Below are positions 1 to 8,088 of a DNA stretch of 64,000 nt, in pieces. The position numbers and the translations under genes are program-made. This DNA comes from Aquisediminimonas sp031376385 (GTDB taxonomy: Bacteria; Pseudomonadota; Alphaproteobacteria; Sphingomonadales; Sphingomonadaceae). The stretch lies in contig JANMDQ010000027.1 in assembly GCA_031376385.1 (NCBI GenBank), positions 51,799 through 115,798 of the forward strand, in the 5' to 3' direction. The notes below the pieces were generated by a model. The model did no database searches and was not told the DNA's origin. It saw only the letters and a list, made by a program, of their open reading frames with translations. Numbering within the stretch: position 1 is the first letter of the stretch; every line of letters begins with the position of its first letter.

Positions 1-2
1 CC

Positions 3-176
3 GAGCCGGTGTCGGCAGTCGGCGAAGGACGTCGTGAGTATCGGATCAAATTGCATATTGCCCCCAAGAACACAGATACGCGACTATTTGTTCCCCTGCC
101 CGCTCTTGTTGAGAAGAATGGCAGACTTGAGGAAGCAAGCTGCCGCCCCTGCGACTCTCTGTCGAGGCCGACTTGA
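3..176 (+). CDS. Partial hypothetical protein, 3' end only
   Basis: Reading frame 3 is open from the window edge to a TGA at 174-176, giving 57 codons that read like protein (RREYRIKLHIAPKN near the start, LVEKNGRLEE later). It has no start because the window cuts it. I do not recognise the family. It would be the tail of a gene upstream of thyA in the same direction, 78 bases before the thyA start. Another frame is also open here, so this is a weak call based only on openness and composition. Confidence 0.3.
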   Translation, partial: EPVSAVGEGRREYRIKLHIAPKNTDTRLFVPLPALVEKNGRLEEASCRPCDSLSRPT

Positions 177-254
177 TCCAAAATTGTGTCACTCCTCTCC
201 ATTTCGCTTGCGAACAGGCATAGCGCGGTTAGGAGAAGGCGTTACAGGAGTCCC

Positions 255-1049
255 ATGCGCGCTTATCTCGATTTGATGCAGACCATCCTTGACCACGGGG
301 TTGAACAACAGGACCGCACCGGCGTTGGCACCCGGTCTGTTTTTGGGCATCAAATGCGCTTTGATTTGTCGAACGGGTTCCCTCTTGTGACAACAAAGAA
401 ACTCCATTTGCGTTCGATTATCTATGAACTTCTTTGGTTTCTGAACGGAGACACCAACACAAAGTGGCTGACCCAGAATAAGGTCAGCATTTGGGATGAT
501 TGGGCCGACGAAAACGGAGATTTGGGGCCTGTTTACGGTAAACAGTGGCGCCATTGGGAAACTGCCGATGGCCGCAGCATCGATCAGATCAAGTCGCTGG
601 TTGACGGACTTAAGACCAACCCCGCGTCGCGCCGCCAGATTGTGACAGCATGGAACCCAGGCGAAGTGGACCGGATGGCTCTCGCCCCGTGCCACTGTCT
701 GTTTCAAACATGGGTCGGCAATGGGAAATTGTCGCTGCAACTTTATCAGCGCAGTGCAGATGTATTTCTTGGCGTGCCGTTCAATATCGCGTCTTATGCT
801 CTGCTCACCCACATGCTGGCGCAGCAGGCTGGGTTGGAGGTAGGTGACTTCATTTGGACCGGTGGCGATTGCCATCTTTATTCCAACCATATGGATCAGG
901 CACGCTTGCAACTATCGCGCGATCCCAAACCGTTGCCGCAGTTGACCCTCGCGCGTAAACCCGACGCGATTGATGGCTATGCTTATGAGGATTTCGTGAT
1001 CACTGGCTATGAGAGCCACCCCCATATTGCCGCGCCGGTGGCGGTATGA
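255..1049 (+). CDS. thyA: Thymidylate synthase
   Basis: Converts dUMP to dTMP with 5,10-methylenetetrahydrofolate, releasing dihydrofolate, in the cytoplasm. The product is 264 aa, the same length as E. coli ThyA. The catalytic cysteine is Cys146 in LAPCHCLFQ, followed by the dUMP-binding QRSADVFLGVPFNIASY block; the C-terminus ends IAAPVAV. I chose ATG 255 because AGGAG lies at 246-250 and the protein then starts MRAYLDLMQ as in the family; the frame runs open further upstream without family similarity. The stop overlaps the folA start (ATGA), so the dihydrofolate made here is recycled by its operon partner. Confidence 0.98.
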   Translation: MRAYLDLMQTILDHGVEQQDRTGVGTRSVFGHQMRFDLSNGFPLVTTKKLHLRSIIYELLWFLNGDTNTKWLTQNKVSIWDDWADENGDLGPVYGKQWRHWETADGRSIDQIKSLVDGLKTNPASRRQIVTAWNPGEVDRMALAPCHCLFQTWVGNGKLSLQLYQRSADVFLGVPFNIASYALLTHMLAQQAGLEVGDFIWTGGDCHLYSNHMDQARLQLSRDPKPLPQLTLARKPDAIDGYAYEDFVITGYESHPHIAAPVAV

Positions 1050-1534
1050 ACCACCCCGAAATATCTCTGATCGTCGCGCGGGCAGACAATGGCGTGATTG
1101 GCAGCGAAGGAACAATTCCTTGGCATTTACCTGCGGACCTGCGTCGCTTCAAACAGCTCACGATGGGTGCACCGATGATCATGGGGCGCAAGACTTTTGA
1201 CAGTCTGCCGGGGCTCCTTCCCGGTCGTCGGCATATCGTCATCACCCGCAATGCCAATTGGGAAGAGGAAGGCGCAGAGGTTGTGGGGGGCGCCGATGCT
1301 GCTCTGAAGGCGGCCAATGCGCCGCATGTCTGGGTGATTGGCGGCGCAGAGGTTTATGCCTTGTTCCTGCCCCGCGCTGACCGGATCGAACTGACGGAAG
1401 TGCATCTTTCGCCGGGCGGTGACGCGTGGATGGCGGCCTTTGGTGCGGATTGGGCAGAGGTGCACCGCGAAGCTCATCCCGCAGAGGGCACAGCTCCAGC
1501 CTATGACTGGGTAACACTGAAACGACATGGGTAG
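1046..1534 (+). CDS. folA: Dihydrofolate reductase
   Basis: Reduces dihydrofolate to tetrahydrofolate with NADPH, replacing the folate oxidised by ThyA. The 162-aa length is normal for chromosomal bacterial enzymes. The N-terminal IPWHLPADLRRFK block carries the active-site Asp, followed by MGRKTFDSL and the NADPH-binding VIGGAEVYALFLP segment. It starts inside the thyA stop codon (ATGA) and its end overlaps ribF by 8 bases, so the three genes are almost certainly one transcript with translational coupling. Confidence 0.97.
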   Translation: MNHPEISLIVARADNGVIGSEGTIPWHLPADLRRFKQLTMGAPMIMGRKTFDSLPGLLPGRRHIVITRNANWEEEGAEVVGGADAALKAANAPHVWVIGGAEVYALFLPRADRIELTEVHLSPGGDAWMAAFGADWAEVHREAHPAEGTAPAYDWVTLKRHG

Positions 1535-2477
1535 CGGCGTGGTGCGATTGGATGGAAATCAGCCGCTGCCGCCTGAATTTCGTGGCGGCATTGTGGCGTT
1601 GGGGAATTTTGACGGGTTTCACAGCGGGCATCAAGCCGTGGTTGGCCGGGCGATTGCCTTGGCGAAAGAACGCGGCGTTCCTGCCCTCGTCGCGACCTTT
1701 GACCCTCACCCAATCAGGCATTTTAAGCCGGGGAGCCCTCCTTTTCGGCTGACATCACTGGATCAGCGCCAACGTCTGTTTGGTGCTGCGGGGGCGGACG
1801 CGATGGTGGTCTTTTCCTTTGGCGCAGAACTGGCGAACGTCACGGCGGAGGAATTTATCACTCGCTGGCTAATCGGCCATTTAGGCGCAGCGGGCGTCGT
1901 GACGGGCGAAGATTTCACGTTTGGCAAAGCACGCGGTGGCACTGTGGATGTGCTGCGCGAACTCGGGCATGTGCATGGTCTGATCTGTGAAGCTGTGTCG
2001 CCCGTGACTGACGGGGATATCATCTCTTCCAGCCGCATCCGCGACGCCCTGAAATCCGGCGACTGCACCACCGCAACGTCGTTGCTCACTCGGCCTTTCG
2101 CGGTTGAAGGCGTTGTGCAACACGGCGATAAGAATGGACGCAAACTCGGCTTTCCTACCGCTAATATCGACATGGGAAACTATTTGCGCCCGCGTTACGG
2201 CATTTATGCGGTCAAAGGCCGATTGTCGGACGGCCGCGTGCTGAACGGTGCGGCCAACATTGGCATCCGCCCGCAATTTGACCCGCCCAAGGAACTGCTA
2301 GAGCCTCACTTCTTTGATTTTGGCGAAGACCTTTACGGCCAGACCATCGAAGTCGAATTCCATGCCTTCCTGCGCGGAGAGGCCAAATATGAGAGCATGG
2401 AGGCTCTGATGAAGCAGATTGCGGCAGATTGTGAGGCCGCGCGAGACAGGCTTGAGGGACAGGGGTTTGTCGCCTAA
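1527..2477 (+). CDS. ribF: Bifunctional riboflavin kinase / FAD synthetase
   Basis: Phosphorylates riboflavin to FMN and adenylates FMN to FAD. The N-terminal nucleotidyltransferase half shows NFDGFHSGH (HxGH-type site) near residue 30, GEDFTFG near 130 and ISSSRIRDAL near 167. The C-terminal flavokinase half begins VVQHGDKNGRKLGFPTANI near residue 195. The length of 316 aa is typical. ATG 1527 overlaps the 3' end of folA and ileS follows 13 bases after the stop. A ribF-ileS-lspA order is common in bacteria. Confidence 0.97.
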   Translation: MGSGVVRLDGNQPLPPEFRGGIVALGNFDGFHSGHQAVVGRAIALAKERGVPALVATFDPHPIRHFKPGSPPFRLTSLDQRQRLFGAAGADAMVVFSFGAELANVTAEEFITRWLIGHLGAAGVVTGEDFTFGKARGGTVDVLRELGHVHGLICEAVSPVTDGDIISSSRIRDALKSGDCTTATSLLTRPFAVEGVVQHGDKNGRKLGFPTANIDMGNYLRPRYGIYAVKGRLSDGRVLNGAANIGIRPQFDPPKELLEPHFFDFGEDLYGQTIEVEFHAFLRGEAKYESMEALMKQIAADCEAARDRLEGQGFVA

Positions 2478-2490
2478 GGCCGCTCTCAAC

Positions 2491-5400
2491 ATGACTGAAC
2501 AGCAAGACTCCCCCGTAAAAGACTGGCGCCACACCGTCTTCCTGCCGAAGACTGATTTCCCCATGAAAGCTGGCCTTCCTGCGAAGGAACCGGGCATTCT
2601 TGCGAAGTGGCAGGCCGCTGATCAGTACCGGACCTTGCGCAACCGGCGTAAGGGCCGCGAAAAATTCATCCTGCATGATGGTCCGCCTTATGCAAACGGC
2701 GATATGCATATCGGCCATGCGCTCAACCATATCCTCAAAGACATGGTCGTCCGCACGCAGACTCTGCTGGGCAAAGACGCGCCTTATGTGCCGGGTTGGG
2801 ATTGCCACGGGCTGCCGATTGAATGGAAAGTCGAAGAGCAATACCGCAAGAAAAAACTGAACAAAGACGAAGTCGACCCCGTCGAGTTCCGCGCCGAATG
2901 CCGCGCCTATGCGCAAAACTGGGTGGATATTCAGCGCGAACAATTGAAACGGCTGGGCATCGGCGGCGATTGGGATAACCCCTACCTCACCATGGACGCC
3001 GCCGCCGAAGGCACCATCGTTGCGGAGCTGATGAAGTTTGCCGAGTCCGGCCAGCTCTATCGCGGGGCCAAGCCCGTGATGTGGTCCCCGGTCGAGAAGA
3101 CTGCGCTGGCCGAGGCTGAGGTGGAATATGAGGATATCACCTCAACGCAGATTGATGTGGCGTTTGAGATTGTCTCGTCACCGATCCCGGAATTGGTGGG
3201 GGCCTATGCTGTCATCTGGACGACAACGCCCTGGACGATCCCGGTCAATCAGGCGATCGCTTATGGAGCGGATGTTGAGTATGTTTTGCTTATGGGCAGT
3301 CGATATGACCGCAGAGATAAGGACCAGCCCCACTCGCCAGGCAATGTTGAAAGAATCTGGTACGGGTCTGTCTTGGTTGCTGAAAATCTAGTTGATGAGT
3401 TTCGTGCTCGAAGCGTATTTCAGGCTGACTCCAGCCCTGTTAAATGGCGAGGGAAAGGCTCAGACCTAGCCGGAACAATGGCCCGCCATCCGATGGCGAA
3501 GCTGTTTGAAATTTCCTCTCCCCTTGCGGGAGAGGAGCGAGACTTGGCGAGGAACGAGCTTAGTCGCAGCGGAGAAGGGGCTCTTCTTTCAGCCGCAGAC
3601 GCGGCTGGCCCCTCACCCGACCCTGCGGGCCACCCTCTCCCGCAAGGGGAGAGGGACTTTGATCCGAGCTCCCCCCTCGCCGAATTCTACCTCCGCGCCC
3701 GTCCGTTCCTCGATGGCTCCTCCTTCGTCACCACTGAACAGGGCACTGGCCTCGTCCATATGGCCCCCGACCACGGTGAAGATGACTTTGATCTGTGCAA
3801 GGCGAATGGCATTGAACCGGTGTTCGCGGTTGAGGGCGACGGGAAATACCGCGCTGACTGGGCGTGGCTCGGCGGGCAAGGCTCCGTCATCAACCCCAAG
3901 TTCAACGCACCCGACGGTCCGATCTGTTCGGACCTGCGCGACGCGGGCGGCCTGATCGCGGCGAGTGCGGATTACAAGCACAGCTATCCGCATTCTTGGC
4001 GATCCAAGGCTAAGGTCATTTATCGCTGCACGCCGCAGTGGTTTGTGCCGATGGATAAGGCGTTGGAAAATCGTCCCTGTCATGCTGAACTTGTTTCAGC
4101 ATCCATGCCTCAATCTTTAACCAGCGAGACAAACGAGGCATGGACCCTGAAACAAGTTCAGGGTGACAGCGTTGGTGGGAAAACCCTGAGAGAAACCGCC
4201 CTTGCCGCCATCGCCGCCACCCGTTTCATCCCTGAAAAGGGCCGCAACCGGATCAATTCGATGGTCGAAGGGCGCCCGGATTGGGTGCTGAGCCGTCAGC
4301 GGGCGTGGGGGGTGCCGATCACGTTGTTTGTCAATCGCAAGACCGGCCAGTATCTCTGCGACCCGGCGGTCAACGCGCGGATCATCGCGGCGGTGCGGGC
4401 GGACGGCGTGGATGCGTGGAGTGATGAGCGCGCGGCGGACTATCTGGGCGCGGACTATGACATCGCCGATTATGAGCGCGTCGTCGACATCCTCGACGTG
4501 TGGTTTGACAGCGGCTGCACCCATGCGTTTGTGCTGGAAAGCGGAAAATGGCCAGACCTGATGCGCCCTGCGGACCATATCGGCCCCTGGGCTGATCTGT
4601 ATTTGGAAGGCACGGATCAGCATCGCGGGTGGTTCCAATCCTCCCTCCTCGAAAGCTGCGGCACGCGGGGCCATGCGCCGTATAAGGCCGTGCTGACCCA
4701 CGGCTTCACGATGGATGCGAAGGGCATGAAAATGTCCAAATCGCTTGGCAACACCATCTCACCGACGGACCTGATGCGCGATAGCGGCGCGGATATCTTG
4801 CGGCTTTGGGCGCTCAGCGTGGACTTCACTGAAGATCACCGCATCGGCAAGGAAATCCTGGCCGGGGTGTCAGATCAATATCGCAAACTCCGCAACACGT
4901 TCCGCTATCTGCTCGGCGCGCTCGACGGATTTTCGGACGCGGAAAAGGTGGATGTGGCGAACATGCCGGAGCTGGAGCGCTATATGCTCCATCTCCTGGC
5001 GGATATGGATGCGAAGCTGCGGGTTGCGGTGGATGACTTTGATTTCAACACCTATGTGCGGTTGCTGACTGATTTCGCGAACAATGATCTGTCGGCCTTC
5101 TTCTTCGATATCCGCAAGGATTCGCTTTACTGCGACGCGGCGACTTCGCCCAAGCGGCGGGCCTATCGCACCGTGCTCGACATTCTGTTCCACGCGCTGG
5201 TGCGCTACGCCGCGCCAGTGCTGGTATTTACGGCCGAGGAAGTGTGGCAGACGCGGTATCCTGATGAGACAGAGTCAGTGCATTTTCTGGATTGGCCGGT
5301 GCTGCCTGCGTCCGTTAGTGCTGAGCCATCCGCGTCCGCTCACCCTGAGCTTGACGAAGGGTCGGTGGGCACTTCCCAACAGGGCTTCGACAAGCTCAGC

Positions 5401-5793
5401 CTGAGCGGGGATGATCGACTGCTAGAGAAGTGGACTCGACTTCGTTTTTACCGGAGCGACGTGCTTAATGCGATTGAACGTTTACGCCGTGATAAGATCA
5501 TTGGTTCGAGCCTTGAAGCTGGTGTGACGCTGTCCATTGGAGACCCGGCAGTTCTAGCAGAAATCGAGAGCGTCCCGTTCATTGAGCTATGCATCATCGG
5601 AGAGTATCTGGTTCGTCGAGAAACTCTTAACGCATCAGGTGAATGGGCGCTCCCTCCTGAAAATTTAATTTTTGGCATAGGTGCGGTTGGCGAAACCTCC
5701 CATAAAAAATGTGGCCGCTGCTGGCGTCACCTCCCTGAGGTGAGCGAAGATGGCTCGCTTTGTGGGCGGTGTGAGGAGGTGGTGAATGCTTAA
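2491..5793 (+). CDS. ileS: Isoleucyl-tRNA synthetase with three in-frame repeat insertions
   Basis: Charges tRNA-Ile. Family landmarks are all present: HIGH motif (DMHIGHA, ~residue 73), KMSKS (MKMSKSLGN, ~748), and a C-terminal zinc finger with CGRCW (~1073) and CGRCEE (~1091). The start ATG 2491 gives MTEQQDSPVKDWRHTVFLPKTDFPMK, a normal beginning; the longer frame to 2419 overlaps ribF. At 1100 aa it is about 160 residues longer than E. coli IleS (938 aa). Much of the excess is three palindromic repeats read in frame: 3515-3654 in the editing region, 4077-4169 between the editing and catalytic parts, and 5337-5408 before the C-terminal zinc region. No frame is broken and all catalytic motifs survive, so I read it as a functional enzyme. 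Confidence 0.97.
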   Translation: MTEQQDSPVKDWRHTVFLPKTDFPMKAGLPAKEPGILAKWQAADQYRTLRNRRKGREKFILHDGPPYANGDMHIGHALNHILKDMVVRTQTLLGKDAPYVPGWDCHGLPIEWKVEEQYRKKKLNKDEVDPVEFRAECRAYAQNWVDIQREQLKRLGIGGDWDNPYLTMDAAAEGTIVAELMKFAESGQLYRGAKPVMWSPVEKTALAEAEVEYEDITSTQIDVAFEIVSSPIPELVGAYAVIWTTTPWTIPVNQAIAYGADVEYVLLMGSRYDRRDKDQPHSPGNVERIWYGSVLVAENLVDEFRARSVFQADSSPVKWRGKGSDLAGTMARHPMAKLFEISSPLAGEERDLARNELSRSGEGALLSAADAAGPSPDPAGHPLPQGERDFDPSSPLAEFYLRARPFLDGSSFVTTEQGTGLVHMAPDHGEDDFDLCKANGIEPVFAVEGDGKYRADWAWLGGQGSVINPKFNAPDGPICSDLRDAGGLIAASADYKHSYPHSWRSKAKVIYRCTPQWFVPMDKALENRPCHAELVSASMPQSLTSETNEAWTLKQVQGDSVGGKTLRETALAAIAATRFIPEKGRNRINSMVEGRPDWVLSRQRAWGVPITLFVNRKTGQYLCDPAVNARIIAAVRADGVDAWSDERAADYLGADYDIADYERVVDILDVWFDSGCTHAFVLESGKWPDLMRPADHIGPWADLYLEGTDQHRGWFQSSLLESCGTRGHAPYKAVLTHGFTMDAKGMKMSKSLGNTISPTDLMRDSGADILRLWALSVDFTEDHRIGKEILAGVSDQYRKLRNTFRYLLGALDGFSDAEKVDVANMPELERYMLHLLADMDAKLRVAVDDFDFNTYVRLLTDFANNDLSAFFFDIRKDSLYCDAATSPKRRAYRTVLDILFHALVRYAAPVLVFTAEEVWQTRYPDETESVHFLDWPVLPASVSAEPSASAHPELDEGSVGTSQQGFDKLSLSGDDRLLEKWTRLRFYRSDVLNAIERLRRDKIIGSSLEAGVTLSIGDPAVLAEIESVPFIELCIIGEYLVRRETLNASGEWALPPENLIFGIGAVGETSHKKCGRCWRHLPEVSEDGSLCGRCEEVVNA
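3515..3654. repeat. Palindromic interspersed repeat, family C, inside ileS
   Basis: A 21-base end at 3515-3535 (CCTCTCC...GGGAGAGG) is perfectly complementary to 3634-3654. The ~98-base interior reads as low-complexity protein (SRSGEGALLSAADAAGPS). The same element type lies between the two ABC permease genes at 7927-8083. The copy is translated in frame as roughly residues 342-388 of IleS. Confidence 0.85.
4077..4169. repeat. Palindromic interspersed repeat, family B, inside ileS
   Basis: Two 35-base arms (4077-4111 and 4135-4169) form an inverted repeat with three mismatches around a 23-base loop. The element is 93 bases, a multiple of three, and is translated as CHAELVSAS...LKQVQGDS within IleS. 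From memory the HAELVSAS / LKQVQGD peptides recur in predicted sphingomonad proteins because this repeat is common there. Confidence 0.88.
5337..5408. repeat. Palindromic interspersed repeat, family A variant, inside ileS
   Basis: Left arm CCTGAGCTTGACGAAG and right arm CTTCGACAAGCTCAGCCTGA pair with a few mismatches. They match the intergenic family A elements at 5813, 24157 and 31086 in the CTGAGC...CGAAG core. The copy is read in frame as HPELDEGSVG...GFDKLSLSG, at roughly residues 949-973 of IleS. Confidence 0.85.
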
Positions 5794-5812
5794 ATCTATT
5801 ACATCCCCCACT

Positions 5813-5934
5813 CCGTTCGGGCTGAGCCTGTCGAAGCCTGTCCTGAGCGCCTGCAAGGCAGTCGAAGGGCCTTCCCTTCCTTGTTCCGGCACCACAAAAG
5901 TAAGGGAGGACTTCGACAGGCTCAGTCCGAACGG
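5813..5934. repeat. Palindromic interspersed repeat, family A, between ileS and lspA
   Basis: The 24-base left end (CCGTTCGGGCTGAGCCTG...) is complementary, with one mismatch, to the right end ending GTCCGAACGG at 5934. The interior (~75 bases) contains a further CTGAGCGCCTGCAAGGC segment. It fills most of the 171-base gap between ileS and lspA and could form a very strong hairpin in the transcript. Confidence 0.88.
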
Positions 5935-5964
5935 TTCTTTTAACTGCTCGAAACAGGGACGATT

Positions 5965-6471
5965 ATGACCACTACCTCGAACCACCGCCGCCTCGCGCTT
6001 AGCATTGCCGCTGCCATCTACATCGTGGACCAGCTGACCAAATGGATCGTCACTGGCCCGCTGGACCTCGCTTATGAAGGCGCGGTTTATTACATATTGT
6101 CCTTCTTCCAATTCACTCTGACCCATAACGAAGGTGTCGCGCTGGGGCTATTCCCCGCCAATAGCGCGACGCAGCGGTGGGTGCTGACTGGCATTCTTGC
6201 CTGTATTACTGCCGGTGTCGCTTATTGGGTGTGGACTGAAAAAGTGCGCGGGGATGCGATGGGGCTGGCGCTGGTTTTGGGCGGGGCGCTGGGCAATCTG
6301 ACGGACCGGGCGCGCTTTGGCCATGTCATTGACTTTGCTGATCTGCATTTTGGGGACTTTCGTCCCTTTTTGGTCTTCAATCTTGCCGATGCAGCGATTA
6401 CGGTGGGCGTATTGATATTATTGGCGCGGGCCCTGTTGGTCCGCGATCCTCAGCCGAAAGTGGAGAGTTGA
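5965..6471 (+). CDS. lspA: Lipoprotein signal peptidase (signal peptidase II)
   Basis: Inner-membrane aspartyl protease that removes signal peptides from prolipoproteins. The 168-aa protein has four hydrophobic helices and the family blocks DQLTKWIV, HNEGVALGLF, GALGNLTDRARFGHVIDF and FNLADAAITVG; the two catalytic Asp residues sit in NLTDR and NLADA. It follows ileS after a 171-base gap occupied by a repeat. The next gene, one base downstream, encodes a lipoprotein that is itself a likely substrate. Confidence 0.96.
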   Translation: MTTTSNHRRLALSIAAAIYIVDQLTKWIVTGPLDLAYEGAVYYILSFFQFTLTHNEGVALGLFPANSATQRWVLTGILACITAGVAYWVWTEKVRGDAMGLALVLGGALGNLTDRARFGHVIDFADLHFGDFRPFLVFNLADAAITVGVLILLARALLVRDPQPKVES

Positions 6472-6472
6472 A

Positions 6473-6880
6473 ATGCGCAAGGTCATCATAAGCGTAGCGT
6501 TGGTTGCGGCACTTGCCGGGTGCAGCCGTGGCGGCGTGTTCAACCGTGATCGTCCGGATGAATTGGCGGTTAGCCGCGCGGCTCCGCTGGTTATCCCGCC
6601 AGATTTCGCGCTGACCCCGCCGCGCCCCGGCGCGCCGCAGGCCCAAGCAGCCGATAGCAGCACACAGGCTTTGCAAGCCATGTTTGGCGGCCCCGCCGCG
6701 CGTAGCCCCGCCGAATCGGGTGCCGTATCACAGGCAGGCGGCGCACGTTCTGCCGCCGGTATCCGTTCCAACGCAGGGGACCCGGGCACTGATGTGGTCG
6801 ATAAGGGTGCCGTGACCCGCGATATCATCGCCGCCCCCGAAGGCGCAGGACAGGATGCGACGGCCACCACGCCGAAGTGA
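6473..6880 (+). CDS. DUF3035-type lipoprotein
   Basis: A 135-aa predicted lipoprotein: short signal peptide with lipobox LAGC at about residues 14-17, then the DUF3035 pattern RPDELAVSRAAPLVIPPDF and a Pro/Ala-rich tail of low complexity. Function is unknown; the family is found in alphaproteobacteria, usually directly behind lspA as here. The start lies one base after the lspA stop, so it is probably translated from the same mRNA. Confidence 0.88.
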   Translation: MRKVIISVALVAALAGCSRGGVFNRDRPDELAVSRAAPLVIPPDFALTPPRPGAPQAQAADSSTQALQAMFGGPAARSPAESGAVSQAGGARSAAGIRSNAGDPGTDVVDKGAVTRDIIAAPEGAGQDATATTPK

Positions 6881-6884
6881 TCCC

Positions 6885-6968
6885 CCGTCATTGCGAGCGT
6901 AAGCGAAGCAATCCAGAATGCCTGCCGCTTCATGGATTGCTTCGTCGCTCCGCTCCTCGCAATGACGG
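6885..6968. repeat. Palindromic interspersed repeat, family D
   Basis: The ends CCGTCATTGCGAG (6885-6897) and CTCGCAATGACGG (6956-6968) are perfectly complementary. Inside, AAGCAATCCAG and a near-complementary ATGGATTGCTTC form a second stem. A degenerate relative lies at 49495-49568. It sits in the gap before the ABC permease gene, 21 bases upstream of its ATG. Confidence 0.88.
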
Positions 6969-6989
6969 CGATGTGGTCGCGGGTTTCTT

Positions 6990-7910
6990 ATGCTGACCCT
7001 CATCCTCCGCCGCCTGCTCACAGCCATCCCAACGCTACTGGGCGTGATCCTCCTCTCTTTCCTCCTCATGCGCTTTGCCCCCGGCGGGCCGTTTGATGGG
7101 GAGCGTCCGCTGGACCCTGCGACACGAGAGGCGCTGATCGCGGCGTACGGCATGGATAAGCCGCTGATGGTGCAATTTGCGACCTATATCGGCAATGTGT
7201 TGCAGGGCGATTTCGGGCCGAGCCTGATCTACCGCGATTTTACGGTGACGGAACTGGTGGTAAAGGGCCTGCCCGTATCGCTGACGCTTGGCGCGCTGGC
7301 GATGGTGTTGGCAATGACGCTGGGCATTGGGACAGGGCTGGTCGCGGCGGCGAAACCAGCGGGGGTGGTGGACCGTGTGCTGGGTGTCGTATCAACTTTG
7401 CTCACGTCCGTGCCAAGTTTTGTAACGGCACCGCTTCTCGTGCTGCTGTTTGCGCTGACGCTCGGGTGGTTGCCTGTTTCAGGCTGGAATGACGGGGCGG
7501 TGCCGAACATGATCCTTCCCGTCATTGCGCTGGCCCTGCCTGTGGCTGGATCAATCGCGAAATTGACGCGGGCGGGATTGGCGGGCGCGCTGGCGGAGGA
7601 TCATGTCCGCACGGCGCGCGCGCGGGGATTGAAACCGCTGACAATCCTGTTTCGCCACGCCCTGCGCCCTGCGCTGGTGCCAGTCGCCAGTTATGCCGCG
7701 CCAGCAGCGGCAGGATTGCTCACCGGGGCTGTGGTGATCGAAACAATCTTCGCGCTGCCGGGGTTGGGGCGTTACTTCGTGCAAGGCGCGCTTAATCGCG
7801 ATTATCCGCTCGTTTTGGCAGTGGTGACGCTTTATGCGGCGCTGATCATCCTGTTCAATCTGGTCGCGGATCTGGTTTACGGGTGGTTGGACCCAAGGGT
7901 GCGGGGATGA
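6990..7910 (+). CDS. Oligopeptide/microcin-type ABC transporter permease (OppB/YejB-like)
   Basis: Inner-membrane permease of an importer of the dipeptide/oligopeptide class. The 306-aa protein opens with the family's MLTLILRRLLTAIPTLLGV helix, then the periplasmic GPFDGERPLDPATREAL segment, and has six predicted helices. The cytoplasmic EAA-type loop is near residue 210 (HVRTARARGLKPLTILFRHALRPA). With the OppC-like permease and double ATPase downstream it forms a three-gene unit like yejBEF, but no periplasmic binding protein gene is next to it. The exact substrate cannot be read from sequence; a peptide is most likely. Confidence 0.92.
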   Translation: MLTLILRRLLTAIPTLLGVILLSFLLMRFAPGGPFDGERPLDPATREALIAAYGMDKPLMVQFATYIGNVLQGDFGPSLIYRDFTVTELVVKGLPVSLTLGALAMVLAMTLGIGTGLVAAAKPAGVVDRVLGVVSTLLTSVPSFVTAPLLVLLFALTLGWLPVSGWNDGAVPNMILPVIALALPVAGSIAKLTRAGLAGALAEDHVRTARARGLKPLTILFRHALRPALVPVASYAAPAAAGLLTGAVVIETIFALPGLGRYFVQGALNRDYPLVLAVVTLYAALIILFNLVADLVYGWLDPRVRG

Positions 7911-7926
7911 GGATTTCTGTGTCTGG

Positions 7927-8083
7927 CTTCTCCCCCCGAGAGGGGGAGAAAAGACTTGGCTTAGCAGCTCGCTGCTTAGCAAGTCTTAGAGAGGGGGCGG
8001 TGCGCGCTTCAACTGGCCCTCTCCCGCTGCGACTAAGCAACAAGTTGCCAAGTCTCGCTCCCTCTCCCGTGAAGGGAGAGGGG
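7927..8083. repeat. Palindromic interspersed repeat, family C, between the two permease genes
   Basis: TTCTCCCCCCGAGAGGGGG at the left and CCCTCTCCCGTGAAGGGAGA at the right frame an interior with AAGACTTGGC and GCCAAGTCTC. These match the family C copy in ileS (3515-3654). The right end supplies the purine run GGGAGAGGGG at 8073-8082, which is the only Shine-Dalgarno-like stretch before the GTG start at 8089. Confidence 0.85.
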
Positions 8084-8088
8084 CACCT

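Noticed and set aside
189..911. 240-codon open frame on the minus strand
   Set aside because: It lies antisense to thyA, has no family-like sequence and mirrors the GC-rich codon pattern of the real gene.
2212..2943. 243-codon minus-strand open frame over ribF and ileS
   Set aside because: It is a shadow of two well-supported genes on the plus strand, with no ribosome site and no recognisable motif.
3515..5408. ileS as a pseudogene or misassembly because of its repeats
   Set aside because: All three insertions keep the frame, all catalytic and zinc motifs remain, and the operon context is intact.
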